In this document: positions 17,803 through 26,456 of the stretch, piece by piece
Layout: each line of letters starts with the position of its first letter
How positions within the stretch are numbered: position 1 is the first letter of the stretch
Assembly (NCBI GenBank): GCA_016936355.1
Contig: JAFGYB010000001.1
Coordinates: 164,500 to 228,499 of the forward strand
From: Bacteroidales bacterium
Lineage (GTDB): Bacteria; Bacteroidota; Bacteroidia; Bacteroidales; F082
Length of the DNA: 64,000 nucleotides
Direction of reading: 5' to 3'
The notes under the pieces: model-generated
Databases searched by the model: none
What the model was told of the DNA's origin: nothing
What the model saw: the letters and a program-made list of their open reading frames with translations, nothing else
Position numbers and translations under genes: made by a program

Positions 17803-19296
17803 TTAACTGACAGCTACTTTTTCCGTCATGTATTTATGAATACCGGCAGCAGCTTGTCTTCCGTCACCCATCGCCAGGATCACAGTAGCTCCACCCCTTA
17901 CGATATCACCACCGGCAAAGACATCTTCGATGGAACTCTGCATGGTTTCTTTGTTCACCACAATGGTTCCCCAGTCAGTCATCTTCAAATCCTTCAGGCT
18001 CGAAGGAACAATCGGGTTGGGAGAAACACCAACGGCAACGATTACCAGATCCACATCAATGTCAAACTGTGATCCTTCTCCTTCCATGGGTACCGGTCTG
18101 CGACGGCCCGAGGCATCGGGTTCACCGAGTTCCATCTTCTGTACTCTCATTCTGTTTACCCGGCCTTTTTCATCGGCAAAATATTCTACAGGATTGTGGA
18201 GATTCATAAATTCAATTCCTTCATCCTGAGCATGATGTACTTCTTCCACACGGGCAGGCATTTCTTCCATGGAACGACGGTAAATGATCATGGCCCGATC
18301 GGCACCCAGACGTTTGGCTGTACGAACCGAGTCCATAGCAGTATTACCCCCGCCAATCACAGCCACGTTTTTACCCATCAGTACCGGCGTATCGTAATCG
18401 TCATGAGCCGCCTTCATCAGGTTGACCCGGGTCAGGTATTCGTTGGAGGAGAAAATACCGTTGTAGTTTTCACCAGGGATATTCATAAACCGTGGCAAAC
18501 CGGCTCCGCTTCCTACAAAGAAAGCTTCATACCCATCGGCACGCAGGTCTTCAAAAGAAGCGGTTTTACCCACGATGAAGTCGGTTCTGAACTTCACGCC
18601 CATTTTGCGCATGTTTTCAATCTCCACGTCTACAATTTCGTTGGGAAGACGGAATTCAGGAATACCGTATTTCAACACTCCTCCGATTTCATGAAGAGCT
18701 TCAAATACGGAGACATCGTACCCAAATTTGGCCAAATCACCGGCAGCAGCCAGTCCGGCAGGTCCAGAACCTACTACAGCCACTTTGCGTTTGTTAGGCT
18801 CTGCTGTTTTCGGAATCGACATTTTACCACTGTTGCGTTCGTAATCAGCGGTAAATCGTTCCAGGTGACCAATGGCAATGGCCGGTTTATTTAGTTTCTG
18901 AGTATAGAAACAATTCAGCTCGCACTGTTTTTCCTGAGGACACACGCGACCACAAACAGCAGGCAAAGCATTGGTTTGTTTGATGACGGAAGCGGCACCC
19001 AGAAAATCTCCGGTTTCGATCTTCTTAATGAAGGCAGGGATATTAATCCCCACGGGACATCCGGTGGTACAGGTCGGTTGGGCACAGTCCAGGCAGCGAT
19101 GCGCTTCGGCTACAGCCATTTCTTCGGTAATCCCCAGGTTTACTTCGATGGAGTTTTTGTTCCGTACATCGGGTTCCTGTTCAGGCATCATTACGCGTTC
19201 CAGGCTGGTGCGTTCTTTGGCTTTCATGGACTTTCGCAAGTCAGCGCGCCATTCCTCTTTTCTTCCTTCTAAGATATATTCAGCAATATTTTCCAT
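17803..19296 (-). CDS. nfnB: NfnB/GltD-type NADPH oxidoreductase subunit
   Basis: This Fe-S flavoprotein belongs to the glutamate synthase small-subunit family. The N-terminal cysteine clusters CLDCAQPTCTTGCPVG and CGRVCPQEKQCELNC would bind two [4Fe-4S] clusters. Two dinucleotide-binding folds follow: VAVVGSGPAGLAAAGDLAKFG (FAD) and VAVIGGGNTAMDSVRTAKRLGA (NADPH). FAGGDIVRGGATVILAMGDGR lies near the end. Fused next to an FNR-like subunit, as here, this is the NfnB arrangement of NADH-dependent ferredoxin:NADP+ oxidoreductase, which couples ferredoxin, NADH and NADPH pools by electron bifurcation. Annotation as glutamate synthase beta chain is the main alternative; no glutamate synthase large subunit is nearby. 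Confidence 0.85.
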   Translation of the reverse strand: MENIAEYILEGRKEEWRADLRKSMKAKERTSLERVMMPEQEPDVRNKNSIEVNLGITEEMAVAEAHRCLDCAQPTCTTGCPVGINIPAFIKKIETGDFLGAASVIKQTNALPAVCGRVCPQEKQCELNCFYTQKLNKPAIAIGHLERFTADYERNSGKMSIPKTAEPNKRKVAVVGSGPAGLAAAGDLAKFGYDVSVFEALHEIGGVLKYGIPEFRLPNEIVDVEIENMRKMGVKFRTDFIVGKTASFEDLRADGYEAFFVGSGAGLPRFMNIPGENYNGIFSSNEYLTRVNLMKAAHDDYDTPVLMGKNVAVIGGGNTAMDSVRTAKRLGADRAMIIYRRSMEEMPARVEEVHHAQDEGIEFMNLHNPVEYFADEKGRVNRMRVQKMELGEPDASGRRRPVPMEGEGSQFDIDVDLVIVAVGVSPNPIVPSSLKDLKMTDWGTIVVNKETMQSSIEDVFAGGDIVRGGATVILAMGDGRQAAAGIHKYMTEKVAVS

Positions 19297-20132
19297 TACT
19301 TTGCAATTTCTACAGTTTGTAAATAATTTTCAAAAGCCTGGTGTTCTTCGGTGCGGTAAGCGCCCATACGCATCATCATTTCATCCCAGTCGACCAGGAA
19401 AGCGTCAAATTCAGGACCATCAACACACACAAACTTGGTTTTACCTCCAATGGATACCCGACATGCACCACACATTCCGGTTCCGTCCACCATAATAGTG
19501 TTCAAACTGACCTCGGTGGGAATGTTGTATTTTTTGGTGGTCAGGCTGCCAAACTTCATCATAATGGCGGGACCAATCACGACCGCTTTATCTACTTTTT
19601 CCCGTTGAATCACTTCTTCCATTCCGGCAGTAACCAAGCCTTTCTTCCCATACGAACCGTCATCGGTCATGATGATCACTTCATCGGAATGAGCAGCTAC
19701 CTCGTCCTCCAGAATAATCAGTTCGCGGGTACGACCGGCGAGTACTGAAATTACTTTGTTTCCGGCAGCTTTCAGGGCTTTGATAATGGGCAACATCGGA
19801 GCTACTCCCACTCCACCTCCGGCACACAAGACCGTACCGTAGTTTTCAATGTGCGTAGCATGTCCCAAAGGTCCTACCACATCCAGTATTTCATCACCGG
19901 CATTCATATCCAGCAAACGGGCCGAAGTAACTCCTACTCGTTGTACCACCAGGGTTATGGTTCCTTTTTCAGAATCACCATCGGATATGGTCAGAGGAAT
20001 ACGTTCCCCTTTTTCGTCCAGACGAACAATCACAAAATGCCCGGCTTTCCTGGATTTGGCAATTTCGGGTGCTTCCAGAACGAATTTGGCCACATTTTCT
20101 GAAAAGAACTCCTTTTCAATTATTTTATTCAT
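19296..20132 (-). CDS. nfnA: NfnA/SudB-type FAD- and NAD-binding ferredoxin-NADP reductase subunit
   Basis: The product is FNR-like: an N-terminal FAD domain with RIPLTISDGD, an NAD-binding region (GGGVGVAPMLPIIKAL) and a C-terminal [2Fe-2S] motif MCGACRVSIGG...KFVCVDGPEFD. Size (278 aa) fits NfnA/NfnS. Its stop overlaps the ATG of the NfnB-type gene by one base (TAATG), so the two are translationally coupled, as expected for a heterodimer. This is the first gene of the operon; the 368 bp upstream hold its control region. Confidence 0.87.
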   Translation of the reverse strand: MNKIIEKEFFSENVAKFVLEAPEIAKSRKAGHFVIVRLDEKGERIPLTISDGDSEKGTITLVVQRVGVTSARLLDMNAGDEILDVVGPLGHATHIENYGTVLCAGGGVGVAPMLPIIKALKAAGNKVISVLAGRTRELIILEDEVAAHSDEVIIMTDDGSYGKKGLVTAGMEEVIQREKVDKAVVIGPAIMMKFGSLTTKKYNIPTEVSLNTIMVDGTGMCGACRVSIGGKTKFVCVDGPEFDAFLVDWDEMMMRMGAYRTEEHQAFENYLQTVEIAK

Positions 20133-20384
20133 ATGCTCTATTTTTTTACTTGCCCGAATTACTCAAAGCAAAAAATTCATGATATTTTATAAAAAAACAA
20201 AATCCCTTTGAAGCATCATTTTAACTTCATCAAAAGCAGGATTTTGCTCTGATTTACACCGATTGGTTCCTCCTTTTCGGAATCACCGATGCAAAATTAA
20301 AAAACTAAATACCGCACTCGGACAGTCCCCCGGACAGCCAAATCTTAAACGGTTGTAATTCAACCTTATAAACTACAAATTTAT

Positions 20385-20401
20385 ATTGAATCTAATTCAA
20401 T
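20385..20401. promoter_or_regulatory. Palindrome ATTGAAT-CTA-ATTCAAT
   Basis: This is a perfect 7-bp dyad with a 3-bp spacer, about 250 bp upstream of nfnA. It could be a regulator site, but the AT-rich context makes a chance match possible. Confidence 0.3.
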
Positions 20402-20450
20402 ATGAGTAAATTAGAGTAGGATTTGTGAAAAATAAAAGAATCTTTTAATA

Positions 20451-20495
20451 GAAAATTACTGTGCTTAAAACAGTAAGCTGTTTAATGAGAAACAG
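20451..20495 (-). terminator. Terminator of the receiver/PEP-synthase-like gene
   Basis: On the minus strand CTGTTT/AAACAG (20495-20490 with 20483-20478) is followed by TTACTGT/ACAGTAA (20476-20470 with 20462-20456) and a TTTTC tail. The two small hairpins in tandem lie just after the stop at 20501. Confidence 0.55.
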
Positions 20496-20500
20496 TAAAA

Positions 20501-23500
20501 TCAGCCCACCTGGATGAGATAATGGCCTTTTTTGCCATCCATCATCACTTTGAGAGGAGATTTGAAACGAACGTGTTTGAAATATTCACCTTCAAACATC
20601 ACTTTCTGACCTTTGAATTTATCAAACTGGATGAATGAATCACCATTTTTTGACTGCACGGTGAAGTAGCCCACATTCATACTTACGACATTGTGGAAAA
20701 AGTGGGATCCTGAAGATGCATCCAGCGGAAAGTTGTTCAAGTCGGTTTCCACAATGATTCTGGCTTTGGAAATCTGCGGCCAGCGAACGGGTATCCCGAT
20801 CCATTTGTCGCGGGTTCCCCATCGGCCGGGACCAATCAAAATATAGTTTTTTTTGTGTTCAATAAACCAATTGTTGATCTGTTCAATTTCCCTGGCAATT
20901 TCTTCCGTTTGGCTTTTGTTGAATTTCTTAGGATCCACATAAACCACATCGGTTATCCTGCTTTCCAGACCATTTCCCATTCCTTTGGAAGTGTACAACA
21001 ACAACGAGTCCTTGTCGATTTTATTCATGTCCACGTTAGCTTCGTTGTCTTTGGAAATAAGCGGTTTAATCTGCAGGATATACAACGTAGCTCTTCCATC
21101 CTCATCCCGATTGAGATCCACGGCATATTCCAGCTCCACAGCCGTTCCCATGGCTTCCTTACCCAGTTCCAGCATCAAACGCAGCGACTGGGCCAGCGGG
21201 ACGTAGTTATACTTCAGAATATTGGCAAAATTCACAATGCGGGGGCCTTGTTTGCTCAACCCGGGATAAATAATGTCCGCATCGGGGTTATACACGGAAG
21301 CACAATGTTTCAAGGTACCCATGCGTTCTGCTTCGTCAATATCTTTAACGATCAAACCGGCATCTTCCCCTTCCATCAAATCCAGGTCTTTCTTTTTCAG
21401 GTCCACGGCATGGAACCGAACCTGCGAATTTTTAAACTGATCCTTTGGGGCATTGATTTCTACCCCGGGATACTTGGGCGAAAACCGATAGGCCATGTTG
21501 CCTTCCACCACATAGGTTCCCAAACCAACAGCCGCCAGGGCATACCCTTCATGGGCTTTCATATAGGCAAAAGGATAATAATTATACGACTGGGCCACAC
21601 CACTCAGATGCGGGTAAAACAGATTTCCATAGCGATTACCCACTACTTCTTCAATAATGACGGCCATCCGTTCATCTTCGAGTTTGTAATCAATCGCCTT
21701 AACATAACTTTTGGATATATCCGAATACAGAGATGCAAAGACCAGTTTGATGGCTGAACACAATTGCTTAAAACGCACCTCATCATCCTCATGATTGTTG
21801 GGAAGAATGTAGGTTTCAAAAATCCCGGCAAATGGACGCGTAAGTGAGTCCTCAAACAAACCGGATGACCGAACAGCCAGAGGTTTCTTTAATACTTTCA
21901 ACAGGGCTCTTAGCTTGCTGCGCAGCCCCGCCGAAAGGGTAGTTTCGAGAAAAGCCTTTTTGACCTTTTCATAATTTTCTTCAAACAATGCCAGTTGATA
22001 GAGCTGATTTTTGGCAACCAGTTCTTCAAACTCCATGCTTCCGATGATGAACGTCACAGGAGTTTTGATGCGAATATCAGGAAGGTCGCGACTGAAATCA
22101 TACCCGTTGATCAGGGCATTCATGAAAGCCAGGCCTCTTCCCTTCCCTCCCAGTGAACCGTCGCTGAGGGTATAAAAGTTATCCTCGGTAATCTCCATCC
22201 CTTCTTCGTAAGGGATGATGTTACCCGAAACTTTTTCATCGCGGTGTTCCCTGATCATGGTAATCAGCGAAGTACGAAGTTCGGTCAAATCGGAAAAATC
22301 GGTAACCTTTTTCGGATTGATAAAATTCGCTGCTTTAATTTCCTGCCGGGCCATAAGCCACATGGAAAAATGATTGTGACTGGCATGGAACAGCAACGAT
22401 TCATCGGGGATAATTTCCAGTGTTGTTTCGAATTCTCTTAAATTGGTAGCGCGGGCAATTTCATCACCGTCTTTATTCTTAAAAATAAAATCTCCAAAAC
22501 CCAGGTAGTAACTGATAAACTTCTGGAGTTCCTCATACAATGTTTCCGAGTTTTTATCGATAAACAACGAATTGTATTGAGCAGCAGTTTGGGCATAAGT
22601 GGGATCCGATGACTGCATAATAACCGGAAGTTCTTTCAGCTCCATCCGCGCGTAATCCAGCAGTTCTACACCGGCATTATCGTCCACCATACCGTGTCGT
22701 CTGTATTTTACGTCGGTAATCAGACACAGCAAGTTGTCCTTGTATTTGTCAATTACCTCAATGGCCTGTTCAAAAGTAGAAGCAAACAGGATTTTAGGCC
22801 GGGCGCGCATCCTGAGCACTTTGTATAATTCATCGGTACTTACATCATCAATGATGCGTTTGGTTTGTTCCATCAATACCCGGTACAGAAACGACAGATA
22901 ACGTGAGGCATAAATGGGAGAATCTTCTGCCAGTAAAATGACGCGTACCTGTCCCACCCGGGTATCATTTTCCACATTCACCTGGTCCTCCAGCAGCTTG
23001 ATCATGGAAAAGAAGATATTGGCATCTCCGTTCCAGGCAAAAACCCGGTCAATGTAAGGTAAGTTTGTTTGTTCAATTTTAAAATAGGATACATCACTGT
23101 TGTTGTTCAGCAGGAGAAAAATGGGAATGTGCGGAAAAGTTTCCTTAATCTGCCTGCTGGCCAACAGCGGGGTTTCCTTATCCACCCCCACCATGTAAAT
23201 AATCAGATCGAAATTCTTTTTCGACAACAGGTTGAGAGCCTGCTGTACCGATGCTACCCCCGTAATTCTGGGGATGGATGTCAGGTTCAACTGTCCATAC
23301 TGACCCAGCATATGTTCTGCAAAACGTCCTTCACGCTCGATGGAATAGGCATCGTATAAGCTGGAAATCAACAAAATCTCCGTAGCTTTAAAGGGCATCA
23401 AATCGTGGTATATATCACGCGAATAGGTGTTCTTATTCAGAAACCAATGCAAAAATTTTCCACTGATAAACTCCCGTTCCTGTGGATCCTGAGCCTTACC

Positions 23501-23899
23501 GTTCCTGTTGTTTCCATTGGTTGAAACCAGAGGATTCAGAAATCGCGTCAGCAGTCGCAGCAGCGTCGACAAGAAGTAATCCTGATCGCCCCGGATGTCG
23601 CTGTCTGTGCTCCGATCTTCCGGAAGACAATACTGAACCGTACCTTCCTTGCCATCAACCGTATCAAACGAACGTTCCAGGCAAAAACCTCCTTTATCCT
23701 TACCCGTGGAAGCCTTATAAACTTTTCCGTCAAAAGTGATCTGAAAAAGCTCAAAATACGCTGGCATATAGTCTGTATTAATAGTTTCCACCACCTTTTG
23801 CAAGGTCGCATTGATGCCTTTTTTCTGGGTAATTACCTGGTTAATCCGGTTAATCACGGCCAGCATATCCAGTCGTGAACGAGATGTTTCTTCTGCCAT
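20501..23899 (-). CDS. Large receiver-domain/PEP-synthase ATP-grasp fusion protein
   Basis: The 1132-residue product begins with a GAF-like region (about 1-150), then a degenerate receiver-like region (about 170-310), then a receiver-type domain. That domain has the acidic pair Glu325-Asp326 in AEDSP, a candidate phosphoacceptor Asp396 in LITDVKYRR and a later SLFIDKNS lysine. From about residue 560 it matches the N-terminal PEP/pyruvate-binding ATP-grasp domain of PEP synthase/PPDK: GSLGGKGRGLAFM, LAVRSSGLFEDS, FAGIFETYILPN, and LQIKPL. The phospho-histidine swivelling domain and PEP-binding barrel of true PEP synthases are absent; a ~170-residue tail with GPGRWGTRDKWIGIPVRW follows. It is therefore unlikely to make PEP. 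Known Bacteroidota relatives are uncharacterised. Confidence 0.8.
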   Translation of the reverse strand: MAEETSRSRLDMLAVINRINQVITQKKGINATLQKVVETINTDYMPAYFELFQITFDGKVYKASTGKDKGGFCLERSFDTVDGKEGTVQYCLPEDRSTDSDIRGDQDYFLSTLLRLLTRFLNPLVSTNGNNRNGKAQDPQEREFISGKFLHWFLNKNTYSRDIYHDLMPFKATEILLISSLYDAYSIEREGRFAEHMLGQYGQLNLTSIPRITGVASVQQALNLLSKKNFDLIIYMVGVDKETPLLASRQIKETFPHIPIFLLLNNNSDVSYFKIEQTNLPYIDRVFAWNGDANIFFSMIKLLEDQVNVENDTRVGQVRVILLAEDSPIYASRYLSFLYRVLMEQTKRIIDDVSTDELYKVLRMRARPKILFASTFEQAIEVIDKYKDNLLCLITDVKYRRHGMVDDNAGVELLDYARMELKELPVIMQSSDPTYAQTAAQYNSLFIDKNSETLYEELQKFISYYLGFGDFIFKNKDGDEIARATNLREFETTLEIIPDESLLFHASHNHFSMWLMARQEIKAANFINPKKVTDFSDLTELRTSLITMIREHRDEKVSGNIIPYEEGMEITEDNFYTLSDGSLGGKGRGLAFMNALINGYDFSRDLPDIRIKTPVTFIIGSMEFEELVAKNQLYQLALFEENYEKVKKAFLETTLSAGLRSKLRALLKVLKKPLAVRSSGLFEDSLTRPFAGIFETYILPNNHEDDEVRFKQLCSAIKLVFASLYSDISKSYVKAIDYKLEDERMAVIIEEVVGNRYGNLFYPHLSGVAQSYNYYPFAYMKAHEGYALAAVGLGTYVVEGNMAYRFSPKYPGVEINAPKDQFKNSQVRFHAVDLKKKDLDLMEGEDAGLIVKDIDEAERMGTLKHCASVYNPDADIIYPGLSKQGPRIVNFANILKYNYVPLAQSLRLMLELGKEAMGTAVELEYAVDLNRDEDGRATLYILQIKPLISKDNEANVDMNKIDKDSLLLYTSKGMGNGLESRITDVVYVDPKKFNKSQTEEIAREIEQINNWFIEHKKNYILIGPGRWGTRDKWIGIPVRWPQISKARIIVETDLNNFPLDASSGSHFFHNVVSMNVGYFTVQSKNGDSFIQFDKFKGQKVMFEGEYFKHVRFKSPLKVMMDGKKGHYLIQVG

Positions 23900-23919
23900 A
23901 AGCTAAGTTTGATACCGGA

Positions 23920-23927
23920 CAAAGTTA
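23920..23927 (-). promoter_or_regulatory. -7 box upstream of the receiver/PEP-synthase-like gene
   Basis: On the minus strand this reads TAACTTTG, 20 bp before the ATG. A -33 box is not evident. Confidence 0.45.
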
Positions 23928-24115
23928 ACCAAATACATTGTGAGAACAGCCGGATTTCCCCGGTAAAATCGAATATTAAAATTCATTTTTTTGAATTTTT
24001 ATGATCATTTCAGTCATTCAATTCAAAAATAACGGACCGAAACTGATTCCTGCCAAACATTCACTTCATTTTTCCTGATAAGTCAAAACTCCGGGCTTTG
24101 AACCTCCCAATTTAC

Positions 24116-24123
24116 TACATTTG
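24116..24123 (+). promoter_or_regulatory. -7 box that decides the lipid kinase start
   Basis: TACATTTG matches TAnnTTTG. A possible TTTG lies at 24097-24100, only 15 bp upstream, so the -33 box is uncertain. The in-frame ATG at 24098 lies before this box and would not be transcribed from it, so the start at 24137 is preferred. Confidence 0.5.
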
Positions 24124-24136
24124 CATTGCTAATTTT

Positions 24137-25051
24137 ATGGAAATTATGGCAGAACGTCCAAAAACCACTGTCCTTTTCATTATCAATCCCATTTCGGGAA
24201 CCCGGCGAAGAAGTAATGTTCGTCATACTGTAAACCGCTATCTGGATAAAAATAAATTTGAGTATAAATTCAAATATACTGCCTATTCAGGGCATGCCGA
24301 AAAGCTCAGCCGTGAAGCCGTGCAAAACAAAACAGATATCATTGTGGCTGTAGGCGGTGACGGAACCATCAACGAAGTCGCCTCGCAGATGATTGGTAGT
24401 GATTCAGTACTGGGAATCATTCCGCTGGGATCGGGTAACGGACTGGCCCGACACTTGGGAATTCCCCGCATCATCCCCCGGGCCATCCGTCAGATCAACA
24501 AATACAATGTTACTTCCATTGATACTGCCACCTTAAATGGGGTCCCTTTTGTCAGTATAGCAGGTGTTGGTTTTGACGCCAAGGTAGCCCGTTTGTTTTC
24601 CAAAAGTCAGAAACGGGGTTTTTTCACCTATGCACACCTCATTACCAACAATTTTATTAAGTACAAACCCAAAAAATATGAACTTCGATTTGAAGACGGT
24701 AAAGTGATCCGCACTCAGGCACTCTTCATCAGTTTTGCCAACTCCAACCAGTTTGGTTACAATACGGCCATCGCTCCCAATGCCCTACTGAAAGACGGAC
24801 AACTGGATATTTGCATTGTAGAAAAACCCAATTTCTTTGAACTCCCCATCATAGCGAATTTACTGTTGCTGCGTGCCATTGACAAATCACAGTACGTCAA
24901 GACCATCCGTGCTTCCAAATTTGAAATCAGACAAAAAAGGAACCGTTGGATTAATATCGATGGAGAAGCCCGTAAACTCAGTAAAAAAATTGAAGTTGTT
25001 GTAGCCCCCCAATCATTAAAAGTAATTATCCCTGATCATGAAATCAAATAA
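24137..25051 (+). CDS. Diacylglycerol kinase-family lipid kinase (YegS/BmrU type)
   Basis: The N-terminal catalytic domain shows FIINPISG at the start, GGDGTINEVASQM (nucleotide-binding/catalytic loop) and IPLGSGNGLARHLGIP. The C-terminal beta-sandwich ends with INIDGEARKLSKKIEV. These enzymes phosphorylate diacylglycerol, sphingoid bases or related lipids; substrate cannot be assigned. The end overlaps the SUI1-family gene by 14 bp, indicating a two-gene operon. Confidence 0.92.
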   Translation: MEIMAERPKTTVLFIINPISGTRRRSNVRHTVNRYLDKNKFEYKFKYTAYSGHAEKLSREAVQNKTDIIVAVGGDGTINEVASQMIGSDSVLGIIPLGSGNGLARHLGIPRIIPRAIRQINKYNVTSIDTATLNGVPFVSIAGVGFDAKVARLFSKSQKRGFFTYAHLITNNFIKYKPKKYELRFEDGKVIRTQALFISFANSNQFGYNTAIAPNALLKDGQLDICIVEKPNFFELPIIANLLLLRAIDKSQYVKTIRASKFEIRQKRNRWINIDGEARKLSKKIEVVVAPQSLKVIIPDHEIK

Positions 25052-25376
25052 GAAAGACAACCGCATTGTATATTCTACCGACCCTGACTTCGAATTTGAA
25101 GAAGAACAGCAACATGTGGAAACACTGCCACCCCAGCAACAGAAACTCTACATCCTACTCGACCGCAAACAACGCAAAGGGAAAAGTGTCACGCTGGTTA
25201 CCGGTTTTGTGGGCCATGAGGATGATTTGAAGGAACTGGCAAAGAATCTGAAAACCCGTTGCGGGGTTGGAGGATCGGCCAAAGACGGGGAAATAATCAT
25301 CCAGGGCGACTTTCGACAAAAGGTAAAACAACTGCTTGAAGCCGACGGTTATAAAGTAAAACTTTCGGGAGGATGA
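25038..25376 (+). CDS. SUI1/YciH family translation initiation factor
   Basis: After an acidic N-terminal extension of ~35 residues, the C-terminal ~70 residues match the SUI1/eIF1 fold: VTLVTGFVGHEDDLKELAK, then KTRCGVGGSAKDGEIIIQGD. Bacterial YciH may affect start-codon fidelity. It overlaps the lipid kinase gene by 14 bp and is transcribed with it. Confidence 0.92.
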   Translation: MKSNKKDNRIVYSTDPDFEFEEEQQHVETLPPQQQKLYILLDRKQRKGKSVTLVTGFVGHEDDLKELAKNLKTRCGVGGSAKDGEIIIQGDFRQKVKQLLEADGYKVKLSGG

Positions 25377-25400
25377 AAGGAATGTTGAATGATTATTGAT

Positions 25401-25424
25401 GAATGAATTATTATTTTTTCATTC
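25401..25424. terminator. Bidirectional hairpin between convergent genes
   Basis: GAATGAA (25401-25407) pairs with TTCATTC (25418-25424) across an AT-rich loop. It lies between the SUI1-family gene and the convergent dehydrogenase and could end both transcripts. Confidence 0.5.
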
Positions 25425-25458
25425 TTCATTTCAACTTCCAAGCTCCGGAATTCCGTCT

Positions 25459-26328
25459 TTATGCTCCTCTTTCACTCAAATATTTAAACACAGCAGCCAG
25501 GTCTTCTCGTCCCATTCCGGCTTTTTTGGCTTCCGCAAAGATTTCTTTGGTCAGATTGGCCAGATACAACGGCTGACCGGATTCATAAGCCGACAGACCG
25601 GCCAAATGCAAATCTTTCAGCATCCATTCCAGCGGGAACTGTAATTCATAATCTCCCGTTTTAAAAGCATCCACTTTTCCTTTCATATAAGGAGGTGTAA
25701 CAACCAGTTCGGGTAAGGTCTGTAATAGAAAATCTCGTGAAATCCCGAGTTTCTCACCCAGCAAAACAGCTTCAGAAAACACCACCACCGACTGAGCCAG
25801 CATCATGTTGATGATCATCTTAAAAGCAGCTCCCTGACCGGGTTTTCCCATATAAAATGTCTTTTTCCCCATCATCTGGAAATAGGGTTCCACTTCTTTC
25901 CCGCCTGCTTCGTCCGTGCCGGCCAGAAAAAGCAACACCGCCGCTTCAGCCTGCGGCTTGGAACCCGATACCGGGGCATCCAAAAAACGAATACCGGCTT
26001 TTTCAGCTTTCTCTTTTGCTTGCAGACTAAACGATGGATTTACTGTAGTACTGTCCACCCACAAAGCCTCCTTTTTCATCGACTGTAACACTTTTCCCTC
26101 GCCAAAAAACACATCGGTTACCACTTCCGGCGTGGACAACATGCTAAAAACAATATCCGCATCCTGTACGGCTTCAGTTGCCGTATCAGCCACCTTTGCC
26201 CCCTTTTCGCGCAACGGCCCGGCAGCTTCCGTCGTCCGGTTATAAACAGTAAGATCTACGTTATTTTCTATTAAATGACCTGCCATCCGGCTTCCCATGA
26301 TACCCAGTCCGATGAATGCAACTTTCAT
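25459..26328 (-). CDS. 3-hydroxyisobutyrate dehydrogenase-type NAD(P)-dependent oxidoreductase
   Basis: The Rossmann start KVAFIGLGIMGSRMAGHLIE, the substrate-binding motif FLDAPVSGSKPQAE and the catalytic-lysine region GQGAAFKMIINMM place it in the beta-hydroxyacid dehydrogenase family (HIBADH, glyoxylate/succinic semialdehyde reductases). Length (289 aa) is normal. The substrate is not determined by sequence alone. Confidence 0.93.
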   Translation of the reverse strand: MKVAFIGLGIMGSRMAGHLIENNVDLTVYNRTTEAAGPLREKGAKVADTATEAVQDADIVFSMLSTPEVVTDVFFGEGKVLQSMKKEALWVDSTTVNPSFSLQAKEKAEKAGIRFLDAPVSGSKPQAEAAVLLFLAGTDEAGGKEVEPYFQMMGKKTFYMGKPGQGAAFKMIINMMLAQSVVVFSEAVLLGEKLGISRDFLLQTLPELVVTPPYMKGKVDAFKTGDYELQFPLEWMLKDLHLAGLSAYESGQPLYLANLTKEIFAEAKKAGMGREDLAAVFKYLSERGA

Positions 26329-26345
26329 AGTTTTCTTTTTTGGGA

Positions 26346-26353
26346 CAAAGTTA
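26346..26353 (-). promoter_or_regulatory. -7 box of the hydroxyacid dehydrogenase gene
   Basis: On the minus strand this reads TAACTTTG, 18 bp before the ATG. The -33 box is not clear. Confidence 0.45.
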
Positions 26354-26456
26354 CCAAATTCAAAAAGTTGTACCCGATAATCTGCCGTTTCAAATCTGAA
26401 AATTTGTTAACTTTATACAGCTTCTGTTTTTGTATAAAATCATAATGTAGCCTGCC

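Larger units (their letters stand above)
20133..20500. other. Intergenic control region of the nfn operon
   Basis: This AT-rich gap lies between the nfnA start and the end of the PEP-synthase-like gene. It holds a 17-bp palindrome at 20385-20401 and the terminator hairpins at 20451-20495 (both listed). No ORF or RNA gene is supported. Confidence 0.5.

Noticed and set aside
20855..21757. 300-aa ORF antisense to the receiver/PEP-synthase-like gene
   Set aside because: Shadow frame within a clearly conserved ATP-grasp coding region.
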